This document shows, piece by piece, positions 1-8,581 of a DNA stretch of 64,000 nt. A program made the translations under genes and the position numbers. Source of the stretch: Obesumbacterium proteus (GTDB lineage Bacteria; Pseudomonadota; Gammaproteobacteria; Enterobacterales; Enterobacteriaceae); assembly GCF_001586165.1 (NCBI RefSeq), contig NZ_CP014608.1, forward strand, positions 3,100,001-3,164,000. The letters run 5' to 3'. Each line of letters starts with the position of its first letter. Position 1 is the first letter of the stretch. The notes under the pieces were generated by a model that was not told the origin of the DNA, did not search any database, and saw only the letters and a program-made list of their open reading frames with translations.

Positions 1-1
1 G

Positions 2-811
2 CTACTACAGCTTGAGCCTGAGTTGGCTAATTTTAAAGCGGGTACATATCGCATTACCCCCGGTATGACCGTGCGTGAATTTCTTGAGCTGCTTAAAAGC
101 GGCAAAGAAGCGCAGTTCACCGTACGCTTCATTGAAGGAACGCGTTTTCAAGACTGGATGCAGGTGCTAGCGGCATCACCCAACCTGAAACATGCGTTGG
201 CGAATAAAGATGAAAGCCAGATCGCCAAAATTTTGGGTATACCGGAAGGTCGTCCCATTGAGGGTTGGCTTTATCCCGATACGTACCATTACACCGCGGG
301 TAATAGCGATGAGATGATACTTAAGCGGGCGTACAATCGCATGAGCAAAGAAGTTGACGAGATATGGCAAGATCGCGAGAAAAATCTGCCTTATAAGACA
401 CCAGAAGATCTAGTGACAATGGCGTCAATCATTGAAAAAGAAACCGGCGTTGGTGAAGAACGCGGCAAAGTGGCATCGGTGTTTATCAACCGCCTTCGCA
501 TTGGCATGCGTTTGCAGACCGATCCTACGGTAATTTATGGCCTTGGCAAAAACTATAACGGTAATTTGACTCGACGCGACTTACAGCAGCCAACCGCATA
601 CAATACCTACGTGATATCCGGGCTGCCGCCGACGCCAATTGCCATGCCGAGCCGTGCCTCGCTGGAGGCCGCAGCACATCCAGATAAAACGTCCTATCTG
701 TATTTCGTGGCAGATGGGAAAGGTGGACACGTATTTACCACTAATTTACAGAGCCATAATCAAGCAGTACGCAACTATTTGCAGGTGCTAAGGGAAAAGA
801 ATGAAAAGTAA
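2..811 (+). CDS. mltG: Endolytic murein transglycosylase MltG, 5'-truncated by window edge
   Basis: Membrane-anchored lytic transglycosylase that cleaves nascent peptidoglycan glycan strands and helps set their length. The reading frame is open from base 2, and the N-terminal membrane anchor lies before the window. About 270 residues are present, against roughly 340 in the E. coli protein. The YceG/MltG catalytic core is intact: ASIIEKET carries the family's catalytic glutamate, followed by the conserved RLQTDPTVIYG and PTAYNTY blocks. The stop overlaps the tmk start by 11 bases, so the two are translationally linked. The order mltG-tmk-holB-ycfH is the usual enterobacterial one. Identification is near certain; only the start is missing. 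Confidence 0.96.
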   Translation, partial: LLQLEPELANFKAGTYRITPGMTVREFLELLKSGKEAQFTVRFIEGTRFQDWMQVLAASPNLKHALANKDESQIAKILGIPEGRPIEGWLYPDTYHYTAGNSDEMILKRAYNRMSKEVDEIWQDREKNLPYKTPEDLVTMASIIEKETGVGEERGKVASVFINRLRIGMRLQTDPTVIYGLGKNYNGNLTRRDLQQPTAYNTYVISGLPPTPIAMPSRASLEAAAHPDKTSYLYFVADGKGGHVFTTNLQSHNQAVRNYLQVLREKNEK

Positions 812-1442
812 GTTCATCGTGATTGAGGGTCTGGAAGGGGCCGGTAAAACGACTGCCCGCGATACCGTAGTAGATGAGCTTCGTCAGCAGGGTATTGAGG
901 ATATTGTTTTCACCCGTGAACCGGGTGGCACGCCATTAGCTGAAAAATTGCGCGATCTGGTCAAGCAAGGTGTTGAAAACGAAAAACTGACCGATAAAGC
1001 CGAAGTGCTGATGCTTTACGCTGCACGCGTTCAGTTGGTGGATAATGTGATCAAACCGGCTTTAGCTCGCGGGGCGTGGGTGGTCGGCGATCGCCACGAT
1101 CTTTCTTCTCAGGCTTACCAAGGTGGTGGACGAGGGATTGACGCCCGTCTGATGCAGTCGTTACGCGATACGGTATTGGGCGACTTTAAGCCTGACCTAA
1201 CGCTATATCTGGACTTACCTCCAGCGATAGGTTTAGAGCGAGCGCGTAGCCGTGGTGCATTAGATCGTATCGAACAGGAATCGCTGGCCTTTTTCGAACG
1301 CACCAGAGCGCGCTATCTGGCCTTAGCCGAACAGGACGACAGCATTATCACCGTTGATGCTTCGCAAACCTTACCTGAGGTGACGGCTTCTATCCGCATC
1401 GCGCTTCAGGCATGGTTTAAGGATCAGGAGCAGCACGCGTGA
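801..1442 (+). CDS. tmk: Thymidylate kinase
   Basis: Cytoplasmic dTMP kinase (dTMP + ATP to dTDP + ADP), essential for dTTP supply. The 213-residue protein has full family length. The P-loop GLEGAGKTT is near residue 9, and the DR(H) motif with the lid region QAYQGGGRG sits near residues 98-112. The start ATG lies inside the 3' end of mltG (11-base overlap) after an AGGGAAAAG ribosome site. The 3' end overlaps holB by four bases (GTGA), so mltG, tmk and holB are probably one coupled operon. Confidence 0.97.
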   Translation: MKSKFIVIEGLEGAGKTTARDTVVDELRQQGIEDIVFTREPGGTPLAEKLRDLVKQGVENEKLTDKAEVLMLYAARVQLVDNVIKPALARGAWVVGDRHDLSSQAYQGGGRGIDARLMQSLRDTVLGDFKPDLTLYLDLPPAIGLERARSRGALDRIEQESLAFFERTRARYLALAEQDDSIITVDASQTLPEVTASIRIALQAWFKDQEQHA

Positions 1443-2425
1443 ATTGGTATCCTTGGCTGACCGCACCTTACCGTCAACTGGTTGCTCAGCACCAGAGTGG
1501 GCGCGGGCACCATGCTTTGTTGGTGCACGCGATTGCGGGCTGCGGTGATGATTCGCTGATGTATGCATTGGGGCGCTGGCTGATGTGTCAGCGGCCAAAC
1601 GGTGACAAAAGCTGTGGTGAGTGCCATAGCTGTCGCTTGATGTTGGCGGGTAACCATCCTGACTGGTACGACTTACAGCCGGAAAAGGGGAAAACCAGCC
1701 TCGGCATCGAGCCTGTTCGCCAGATTATCGAGCATCTTTATGGTCATGCTCAGCAAGGCGGCGCTAAAGTGGTTCTGTTGCCGCGCGCTGAAACGCTGAC
1801 AGAAGCGGCAGCCAATGCGTTGCTAAAAACGCTCGAAGAGCCACCAGAGAAAACCTATTTCTTGCTGGGCACACGTGAGCCCGCCAATTTGCTAGCCACA
1901 TTACGCAGCCGCTGTTTTTACATGCACCTTGCTGTGCCTGACGAGTCATTAAGCTTACGTTGGCTTCAAAGCCAACAGCCGGGTGACGAGTTGGCTATGC
2001 GTACCGCATTACGTTTGAACGGTGGAGCGCCTGTGGCGGCTATGAGTTTGCTTGAGCCAAATAGCTGGAAACAGCGTCTTCAGCTGTGTCAGGGGTTGCA
2101 GCAAGCGATCCCTCAGCGTCAATGGATGCAGCTATTACCGCTGTTAAACCACGATAACGTGCATGATCGACTAACATGGTTATGTGCGTTGCTGCTCGAT
2201 GCGATGAAGCTGCAACAGGGCGCCACCACGGCCATTGCCAACTTGGATCAACAGCCGCTGGTTTATCAATTGGCGTCGACTCAGGCAACGACGATTTTGC
2301 AGCAACAGCTAGAGCAATGGATTTTCTGCCGTCATCAGCTTCTCACTACCACAGGACTGAATCGTGAGCTCATGCTCACTCGGCAGCTTTGTCTGTGGAG
2401 TGACTCCTTTCCTCCTAGCGCGTAG
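1439..2425 (+). CDS. holB: DNA polymerase III delta' subunit
   Basis: Delta' subunit of the DNA polymerase III clamp loader, which works with delta, tau/gamma, psi and chi to load the beta clamp. The 328 residues match the family (E. coli 334). The N-terminal AAA+-like fold carries a zinc cluster of four cysteines (CQRP, CGEC, HSC near residues 50-65). The sensor-like region NALLKTLEEPP and the RSRC segment are present. As usual for delta', the P-loop is degenerate. The start is GTG at 1439, overlapping the tmk stop, and fits the family's N-terminus MNWYPWL. Confidence 0.96.
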   Translation: MNWYPWLTAPYRQLVAQHQSGRGHHALLVHAIAGCGDDSLMYALGRWLMCQRPNGDKSCGECHSCRLMLAGNHPDWYDLQPEKGKTSLGIEPVRQIIEHLYGHAQQGGAKVVLLPRAETLTEAAANALLKTLEEPPEKTYFLLGTREPANLLATLRSRCFYMHLAVPDESLSLRWLQSQQPGDELAMRTALRLNGGAPVAAMSLLEPNSWKQRLQLCQGLQQAIPQRQWMQLLPLLNHDNVHDRLTWLCALLLDAMKLQQGATTAIANLDQQPLVYQLASTQATTILQQQLEQWIFCRHQLLTTTGLNRELMLTRQLCLWSDSFPPSA

Positions 2426-2478
2426 CCATACCTTCGGGGTTATCTACGCGCTCCGTCATTAATATCAGGTCAAAATTT

Positions 2479-3267
2479 ATGTACTTAGTTGACTCCCATT
2501 GCCATTTAGATGGTCTGGATTATGAAAATCTGCACAAAAGTGTCGATAGCGTTTTAGCTGATGCCAAAGCGCGCGATGTCGGTTTTGTTCTGGCCGTGGC
2601 GACGACGTTGCCGGGCTATCGCGCGATGCGTGAACAAATTGGGCAGCGCGACAACGTCGCTTTTTCCTGTGGCGTCCATCCCCTGAATCTGGACGGTGGC
2701 TATGACTATGATGAGCTGCGTCAGTTAGCGAACGTTCCTGAAGTAGTTGCGATGGGGGAAACCGGTCTGGATTATTTCTATCAGAAAGACAATATTCCTT
2801 TGCAGCAGGAGTCTTTTCGTCAGCACATCCGCATTGGTCGCGAACTGCGTAAGCCCGTGATTGTGCATACCCGTGATGCGCGACAGGATACGTTAGATAT
2901 CTTGCGTGAAGAGCAGGTGAGCGAATGCGGCGGCGTGCTGCACTGCTTTACGGAAGATCAGGAAACAGCGCGTCAACTGCTTGATATGGGGTTCTATATT
3001 TCATTTTCTGGCATCGTGACTTTCCGCAATGCAGATGCGCTGCGTGAAGTGGCTCGGTATGTTCCTGTCGATCGTATGCTGGTGGAAACCGACTCGCCTT
3101 ATCTTGCTCCTGTGCCTCACCGTGGTAAAGAGAACCAACCGGCCTATGTTCGCGATGTCGCTGAGTATCTTGCGGTATTAAAGGGGATGACCCCTGATGA
3201 TTTAGCTCAGCAAACAACAGACAATTTCAGCCGTTTGTTCGGTGTGACGCTGCCAAAGCATGGGTAA
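2479..3267 (+). CDS. ycfH: TatD-family metal-dependent hydrolase YcfH
   Basis: TatD-family metal-dependent hydrolase of 262 residues (E. coli YcfH 265). TatD proteins have 3'-5' exonuclease and deoxyribonuclease-type activity; the exact substrate of YcfH is less certain. The metal-binding motif DSHCHLD is at residues 5-11. The conserved blocks GETGLDYFY, VIVHTRDA, LHCFTE and ETDSPYLAP follow in order along the TIM barrel. It starts 53 bases after holB with no clear terminator between, so it is probably the last gene of the mltG-tmk-holB unit. A regulatory region for ptsG follows. Confidence 0.93.
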   Translation: MYLVDSHCHLDGLDYENLHKSVDSVLADAKARDVGFVLAVATTLPGYRAMREQIGQRDNVAFSCGVHPLNLDGGYDYDELRQLANVPEVVAMGETGLDYFYQKDNIPLQQESFRQHIRIGRELRKPVIVHTRDARQDTLDILREEQVSECGGVLHCFTEDQETARQLLDMGFYISFSGIVTFRNADALREVARYVPVDRMLVETDSPYLAPVPHRGKENQPAYVRDVAEYLAVLKGMTPDDLAQQTTDNFSRLFGVTLPKHG

Positions 3268-3415
3268 CACCTATTTATTTTATTGCTCGTAATTAATCGT
3301 TCAAGCAGGTATCTTGCTGTTCGAAAATGTTTACATGGCTATTTTATGAAACCATTTTGGTGATTTTTTTAACGCTTTTTTATCAAAAATGTTATTTAGA
3401 TCTCTGTATTTATGG

Positions 3416-3437
3416 AAACGTGACAGCCATCAAACAC
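3416..3437 (+). promoter_or_regulatory. Probable CRP site upstream of ptsG
   Basis: CGTGA (3419-3423), six bases, TCAAA (3430-3434) match the two halves of the CRP consensus TGTGA-N6-TCACA with three mismatches. It lies just upstream of the Mlc operator, the arrangement known at the E. coli ptsG P1 promoter. The function is inferred from position and similarity. Confidence 0.6.
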
Positions 3438-3446
3438 CTTGCAGGG

Positions 3447-3473
3447 TATTTATTTTACCCTGCGTAAAAATTA
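3447..3473 (+). promoter_or_regulatory. Probable Mlc operator of ptsG
   Basis: An AT-rich imperfect palindrome, TTATTTTA (3450-3457), spacer, TAAAAATTA (3465-3473), closely resembles the Mlc operator overlapping the E. coli ptsG promoter. Mlc represses ptsG when glucose is absent. Regulator identity is inferred; mlc itself is not in the window. Confidence 0.65.
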
Positions 3474-3573
3474 AAGGAGTGCTAAGACACTTCTAGGCGT
3501 TCAGGTTCTCTTCCTGTTCGCGGCGTGACTCTCGGGCATACGAGGGCAGGCTAATAAAAGAGCACTATTTATT

Positions 3574-3590
3574 CAGGAGCACTCTCAACT
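3574..3590 (+). promoter_or_regulatory. ptsG ribosome-binding region, possible SgrS sRNA target
   Basis: CAGGAGCACTCTCAACT directly precedes the ptsG ATG. It is nearly identical to the E. coli ptsG ribosome site, where the glucose-phosphate stress RNA SgrS base-pairs. Upstream of CAGGAG the match to the E. coli target is weaker, so pairing may have shifted. SgrS was not found in the window. Confidence 0.5.
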
Positions 3591-5024
3591 ATGTTCAAAA
3601 ACGCATTCGCAAACCTGCAGAAAGTGGGTAAGTCGCTAATGCTGCCAGTTTCCGTATTGCCCATTGCAGGTATTCTGCTGGGTGTCGGTTCTGCCAACTT
3701 TAGCTGGTTACCTGCGGTAGTTTCTCATGTGATGGCTGAAGCCGGTGGCTCAGTATTCGCAAACATGCCGCTGATTTTTGCTATTGGTGTTGCGCTCGGC
3801 TTTACTAACAATGACGGCGTATCTGCGCTGGCTGCGGTGGTGGCTTACGGCATTATGGTGAAAACCATGGCTGTAGTCGCGCCTCTGGTCCTGCACATGC
3901 CTGCCGAAGAGATCGTCGCGAAGCACTTAGCCGATACCGGTGTGCTGGGTGGGATCATCGCGGGTTCTATTGCGGCCTACATGTTCAACCGTTTCTACCG
4001 CATCAAACTGCCTGAATATCTGGGCTTCTTTGCCGGTAAACGCTTTGTTCCGATCATTTCTGGTCTGGCTGCCATTTTCTTGGGCATTGTACTGTCCTTT
4101 ATTTGGCCTCCGGTCGGCACCGCAATTCAAACCTTCTCACAGTGGGCGGCTTATCAAAACCCTGTTGTTGCCTTTGGCATCTACGGGCTGGTTGAGCGTT
4201 CTCTGGTTCCATTTGGTTTGCACCATATCTGGAACGTACCTTTCCAAATGCAGATCGGTGAGTTCACCAATGCGGCGGGACAGGTATTCCACGGTGACAT
4301 CCCTCGCTATATGGCAGGTGACCCAACCGCAGGTAAGCTGTCTGGTGGCTTCCTGTTTAAAATGTATGGTCTGCCTGCGGCGGCGATTGCTATTTGGCAC
4401 TCTGCTAAACCAGAAAACCGTGCCAAAGTCGGTGGGATTATGATTTCTGCTGCGTTGACCTCGTTCCTGACGGGTATCACCGAGCCGATTGAATTCTCCT
4501 TCATGTTCGTAGCACCAATTTTGTATGCGATTCACGCGATTCTAGCGGGTCTGGCGTTCCCAATTTGTATTCTGTTGGGCGTGCGTGACGGCACAAGTTT
4601 CTCTCATGGCCTGATCGACTTTATCGTTCTGAGCGGAAACAGCAGCAAAATCTGGCTGTTCCCGATTGTGGGTATCATCTACGGTCTGGTGTATTACACG
4701 ATCTTCCGTGTGTTGATCACCAAACTGAACCTGAAAACGCCTGGTCGTGAGGATTCATCTTCCGAACAAAGCGCGCAGAGCAATGACGGTATGTCAGCTG
4801 CGCTGGTGGCTGCTTTCGGTGGTAAAGACAACATCACAAACCTTGATGCGTGTATCACTCGTCTGCGTGTGAGCGTGGCTGATGTGGCTAAAGTGGATCA
4901 GGCTGGCCTGAAGAAACTGGGTGCTGCGGGTGTGGTGGTTGCGGGTTCTGGTGTTCAGGCTATCTTCGGTACAAAATCCGATAACCTGAAAACCGATATG
5001 GATGAGTACATCCGTAATCACTAA
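3591..5024 (+). CDS. ptsG: PTS glucose transporter EIICB
   Basis: Inner membrane glucose permease of the phosphotransferase system. It imports glucose with phosphorylation to glucose 6-phosphate, using phosphate from EIIA-Glc. The 477 residues match E. coli PtsG. The order is EIIC membrane domain (about residues 1-385, with the GITEPIEF motif), a linker rich in Ser and Glu, then the EIIB domain with the phosphorylated cysteine in DACITRLR near residue 421. Upstream are a CRP-like site, an Mlc operator and a ribosome site like the SgrS target, so glucose induction and sRNA control are likely. A strong hairpin follows the stop. Confidence 0.97.
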   Translation: MFKNAFANLQKVGKSLMLPVSVLPIAGILLGVGSANFSWLPAVVSHVMAEAGGSVFANMPLIFAIGVALGFTNNDGVSALAAVVAYGIMVKTMAVVAPLVLHMPAEEIVAKHLADTGVLGGIIAGSIAAYMFNRFYRIKLPEYLGFFAGKRFVPIISGLAAIFLGIVLSFIWPPVGTAIQTFSQWAAYQNPVVAFGIYGLVERSLVPFGLHHIWNVPFQMQIGEFTNAAGQVFHGDIPRYMAGDPTAGKLSGGFLFKMYGLPAAAIAIWHSAKPENRAKVGGIMISAALTSFLTGITEPIEFSFMFVAPILYAIHAILAGLAFPICILLGVRDGTSFSHGLIDFIVLSGNSSKIWLFPIVGIIYGLVYYTIFRVLITKLNLKTPGREDSSSEQSAQSNDGMSAALVAAFGGKDNITNLDACITRLRVSVADVAKVDQAGLKKLGAAGVVVAGSGVQAIFGTKSDNLKTDMDEYIRNH

Positions 5025-5052
5025 TTCTGTGATATCGCTAAGCGCGTATTAA

Positions 5053-5075
5053 AAAGGAGGCCATTGGCCTCCTTT
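5053..5075. terminator. Bidirectional terminator between ptsG and ribA
   Basis: A perfect 10-bp stem AAAGGAGGCC / GGCCTCCTTT with a 3-base loop lies between two convergent genes. T-rich sequence on both outer sides suits termination in both directions. Confidence 0.85.
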
Positions 5076-5108
5076 GTTGTATCTGCGTTATATCAGCAAT
5101 ACGGTATC

Positions 5109-5696
5109 TTAATCGAGCAGGTGACCCATCTTTGCGGCTTTCGTCGACAGATAGCGTTCATTCTTAGGATTGCGGCCCACGATTAACGGCACGCGTTCGG
5201 TAATGTTGATACCTGCCTCTGTCAGAATTTCTACTTTCTTTGGATTGTTCGTCAGCAAACGCACTTTGTCAACGCCCAACAGTTTGAACATATCTGCGCA
5301 GAGGGTGAAATCTCGTTCGTCAGCGGCAAAGCCTAACTGATGGTTAGCTTCAACCGTATCCGCGCCTTTATCTTGTAAGGCGTAAGCGCGAATTTTGTTG
5401 AGCAGGCCAATATTGCGACCTTCTTGACGGTGATAAAGCAAGATCCCACGACCTTCTTCAGCAATGTGCTCAAGCGCCGCTTCTAGCTGAAAACCACAGT
5501 CGCAGCGTAGGCTGAATAGGGCATCGCCGGTTAAACACTCGGAGTGCACACGTGAAAGCACCGGCGTTGAGCCAGAGACATCACCATAAACTAATGCCAG
5601 ATGGTCATGACCGGTGGCAATTTCTTCAAAGCCGACCATCAAAAAATCACCCCACGGTGTCGGCAGTTTTGCTTCAGCCACTCGTTTAAGCTGCAT
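5109..5696 (-). CDS. ribA: GTP cyclohydrolase II
   Basis: First enzyme of riboflavin synthesis. It converts GTP to 2,5-diamino-6-ribosylamino-4(3H)-pyrimidinone 5'-phosphate, with release of formate and pyrophosphate. From ATG at 5696 it has 195 residues (E. coli 196), preceded by GGAG. The frame is open further upstream, but the extra 59 residues are not family-like. The zinc-binding cysteines are in the CLTGDALFSLRCDC block, and the catalytic YHRQEGRNIGL segment is present. It is convergent with ptsG and divergent from pgpB. Confidence 0.95.
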   Translation of the reverse strand: MQLKRVAEAKLPTPWGDFLMVGFEEIATGHDHLALVYGDVSGSTPVLSRVHSECLTGDALFSLRCDCGFQLEAALEHIAEEGRGILLYHRQEGRNIGLLNKIRAYALQDKGADTVEANHQLGFAADERDFTLCADMFKLLGVDKVRLLTNNPKKVEILTEAGINITERVPLIVGRNPKNERYLSTKAAKMGHLLD

Positions 5697-5982
5697 GTTG
5701 ATCTCCACAACTACATCTTTTAGATACTGTCCATAACGGACATCGGTTATTGTGCGCCGCCGATGCAGGTGAGTGCAGGCACAACCGAAGTAAATCCGGT
5801 AAAACCGAATCGTTAATTGGGTTCCTATTTTGCCACAAGTCGCGTCGATACAGCAGTTTTCGCTGAAGGACACGTATTATTTGTTTCAACCGGTCAATAA
5901 AACACCGCTCGGCAATTCCTGATAGGCTTCATTGATATGGTGTTGCTACACTGAATAATCAATAGAAAGAAAGGATTAATTG

Positions 5983-6743
5983 ATGTTACAGATTGCAAAA
6001 CGTACCACTTTGGGCCTGATTGTGCTGCTGGCGATGCCGGTAAGCGTTTGGGTCTGCGGCTGGAAATGGCAGCCCGGTGATTCAGACAATGTGCTCAAAG
6101 CTCTCTTTGCAATGACTGAAACAGTGACAGCGCCATGGGGCATACTTACGTGCTTGATTCTTGGCTGCTGGTTTTTATGGTGTTTACGCTTTCGGATCAA
6201 AGCAACGATAACTTATTTATTATACTGATGGCAACGGTATTGGTGGGGCAGACGATCAAGTCAACGATAAAAGGCTGGGTGCAAGAACCGCGGCCATTTG
6301 TTTTGTGGCTGGAAAGTGAACACGGCGTTGATGCTCAGGCGTTTTATGCGCTCAAACGCGCAGAGCGTAGCAATCTTGTCACAGAACAATTGCAGCATGA
6401 AACACGGATTCCACAGTGGCTGAAAAGTCACTGGGCGTTTGAAACTGGCTTTGCTTTTCCATCAGGTCACACGATGTTTGCTGCCACGTGGGCACTGCTT
6501 GCGTTTGGCCTGCTGTTGCCGCGCCGTCATTATGTTTCAACGACGCTAATCACCGTTTGGGCAATAGGCGTGATGGGAAGCCGTCTGGTATTAGGAATGC
6601 ACTGGCCTGTGGATTTAATTGTCGCAAGCCTGATTAGCTGGGCGCTTGTCACTCTTTCATGCGTGCTGGTACAGCGGTGGTGCGGTTCACTTGGTATCAG
6701 TGTGCCTGAATCTCAGGAGATCCGTGCGCGCACAGAAGAGTAA
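5983..6743 (+). pseudogene. pgpB: Phosphatidylglycerophosphatase B, frameshifted
   Basis: PAP2-family inner membrane phosphatase acting on phosphatidylglycerol phosphate, undecaprenyl diphosphate and related lipids. Two frames together align with the whole of E. coli PgpB. The first (from ATG 5983, after AAGGA) covers the N-terminal part through LRFRIKAT and stops at 6228. The second continues from about 6210 with LFIILMATVLVGQ to 6743. Between 6202 and 6212 there are 11 bases where 12 are expected, so one base seems missing. All catalytic motifs (EPRP, PSGH, SRLVLGMHWPVD) lie after the break, so the encoded product should be inactive unless the break is a sequencing error. Confidence 0.8.
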
Positions 6744-6991
6744 GGCTCAAGAACGCTTGAAGTTTTAGGCATTTGGCCCCATATGATCCTAATATTTATC
6801 TATTCTCCCCTGCGGTGCTTGGGTATCTCATGGGAGAATGGCATGATGTTGTTAGGGTGAGCACGCTGTTAAAACAGGGTTTTAGTGCTACGTGGGGTTT
6901 CCCTACAATATAACTAAATGATAATTTAACCATTCGGGTGCTGTTTTCTTTGGCATAATTCATCCGGTTAACCTGATTTACAGGAAGAAAT

Positions 6992-7297
6992 GTGAAATAT
7001 CTGCTGATTTTTTTGATCGTTTTAGCCATCTTTGTGCTTTCTGTCACCTTGGGTGCGCATAACGATCAGGTTGTTGCGTTCAACTATTTAATTGCTCAGG
7101 GTGAATATCGCCTATCGACGCTGCTGGCCACACTGTTTGCTGCCGGATTCATTTTGGGTTGGGTTATCTGCGGCCTGTTTTATGTCCGAGTACGCCTAGG
7201 TTTAGTGCGCGCTGAACGAAAAATTCGTCGACTGGAACAGCAGGCTGCGCCGACTGAGCCAGAAAACCTCGCGCCTTCTGCAACGCCGAAGGAATAG
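6992..7297 (+). CDS. lapA: Lipopolysaccharide assembly protein A
   Basis: Small inner membrane protein (YciS, 101 residues; E. coli 102) with two N-terminal membrane segments (about residues 2-20 and 40-63) and a short basic, coiled cytoplasmic tail. It is the partner of LapB, which controls FtsH-dependent turnover of LpxC and so lipopolysaccharide synthesis. The start is GTG at 6992, giving the family N-terminus MKYLLIFLIVLAIF, behind AGGAAG. lapB starts five bases after the stop, so the two are one operon. Confidence 0.94.
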   Translation: MKYLLIFLIVLAIFVLSVTLGAHNDQVVAFNYLIAQGEYRLSTLLATLFAAGFILGWVICGLFYVRVRLGLVRAERKIRRLEQQAAPTEPENLAPSATPKE

Positions 7298-7302
7298 AGA
7301 CT

Positions 7303-8472
7303 ATGTTAGAGCTGCTGTTTCTGCTTCTTCCCGTTGCTGCCGCCTATGGTTGGTATATGGGACGCAGAAGTGCTCAGCAGGATAAGCAACAGGAAGCGAG
7401 CCGCCTTTCACGTGAATACGTGGCTGGGGTGAACTTTCTGCTTTCTAACCAGCAGGACAAAGCGGTCGACCTGTTCCTTGATATGCTCAAAGAGGACAGC
7501 AATACGGTCGAAGCGCATCTTACGTTAGGCAACTTATTCCGCTCGCGTGGCGAAGTCGACCGCGCTATCCGTATCCATCAGTCTTTGATGGAGAATGCTT
7601 CTCTGACTTTCGATCAGCGTTTGCTGGCCGTGCAGCAGCTTGGCCGTGATTATATGGCCGCCGGTTTGTACGATCGTGCAGAAGAAATGTTTAATCAGCT
7701 TATTGATGAACAAGATTTTAAAGTCTCTGCACTCCAGCAGTTGTTGATCATCCATCAAGCGACCAGCGATTGGCAAAAAGCCATCGACGTTGCTGAGAAA
7801 CTGGTGAAGTTAGGCAAAGATCAGCAGCGCACTGAAATTTCGCACTTCTATTGCGAGCTGTCATTGCAGGCAATGGGCAGCGATGATTTAGACCGAGCAA
7901 TGGCGCTGTTAAAAAAGGCGGCCTCTGCGGATAAGAATTGTGCACGTGTGTCGGTGATGTTTGGCCGTATTTATATTGCCAAAAATGAGCCTGCAAAAGC
8001 GGTTGAAGTGCTGTCTCAGGTATTGGAGCAAGACAAAGAGTTGGTCAGTGAAGTCTTGCCAATGATGCAGGAGTGCTACCAACAACTGAATCAGCCGGAG
8101 CAATGGGTTTCGTTTTTACGCCGCTGCGTAGAAGAGAACACCGGCGCAACCGCAGAACTGATGTTGGCTGAGGTCTTGGAACAAAACGAAGGTATCGAAG
8201 TGGCTCAGGTGTATGTGGGCCGTCAAATACAACGCCATCCAACCATGCGTACCTTCCATCGTTTGATGGATTACCATCTGGCAGAAGCCGAAGACGGTAG
8301 GGCCAAAGAAAGTTTGCAACTGCTGCGTGATATGGTGGGTGAGCAAATTCGAACCAAGCCACGCTACCGTTGCATGAAATGCGGCTTTACCGCACATACG
8401 ATGTATTGGCACTGCCCGTCGTGTCGTGCGTGGTCAACCATTAAGCCGATTCGTGGGCTCGATGGTCAGTAA
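7303..8472 (+). CDS. lapB: Lipopolysaccharide assembly protein B (YciM)
   Basis: Essential regulator of lipopolysaccharide synthesis. It is a membrane-anchored adaptor that promotes FtsH degradation of LpxC. It has 389 residues, as in E. coli. A hydrophobic anchor spans about residues 1-17, followed by a series of TPR helices (about 35-340, e.g. AHLTLGNLFRSRG). The C-terminal rubredoxin-like metal site has two CxxC pairs (CMKCG and CPSCR). It follows lapA closely. In E. coli pyrF and yciH follow, as they do here. Confidence 0.96.
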   Translation: MLELLFLLLPVAAAYGWYMGRRSAQQDKQQEASRLSREYVAGVNFLLSNQQDKAVDLFLDMLKEDSNTVEAHLTLGNLFRSRGEVDRAIRIHQSLMENASLTFDQRLLAVQQLGRDYMAAGLYDRAEEMFNQLIDEQDFKVSALQQLLIIHQATSDWQKAIDVAEKLVKLGKDQQRTEISHFYCELSLQAMGSDDLDRAMALLKKAASADKNCARVSVMFGRIYIAKNEPAKAVEVLSQVLEQDKELVSEVLPMMQECYQQLNQPEQWVSFLRRCVEENTGATAELMLAEVLEQNEGIEVAQVYVGRQIQRHPTMRTFHRLMDYHLAEAEDGRAKESLQLLRDMVGEQIRTKPRYRCMKCGFTAHTMYWHCPSCRAWSTIKPIRGLDGQ

Positions 8473-8581
8473 TTCTTTAGCGTTAACATCTCTCTGCGCT
8501 AGGCACATTGTCTAACGCTGTGTACAATGCCCTCCCTGATAAAGGCCTTATTTCACTTACCGCCAGCTTCAGGGAGTCGCA

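Noticed and set aside
5697..5873. N-terminal extension of ribA by 59 residues
   Set aside because: The family starts at MQLKRVAEAKLP with a good ribosome site at 5696; the extension is cysteine/arginine-rich and unlike GTP cyclohydrolase II.
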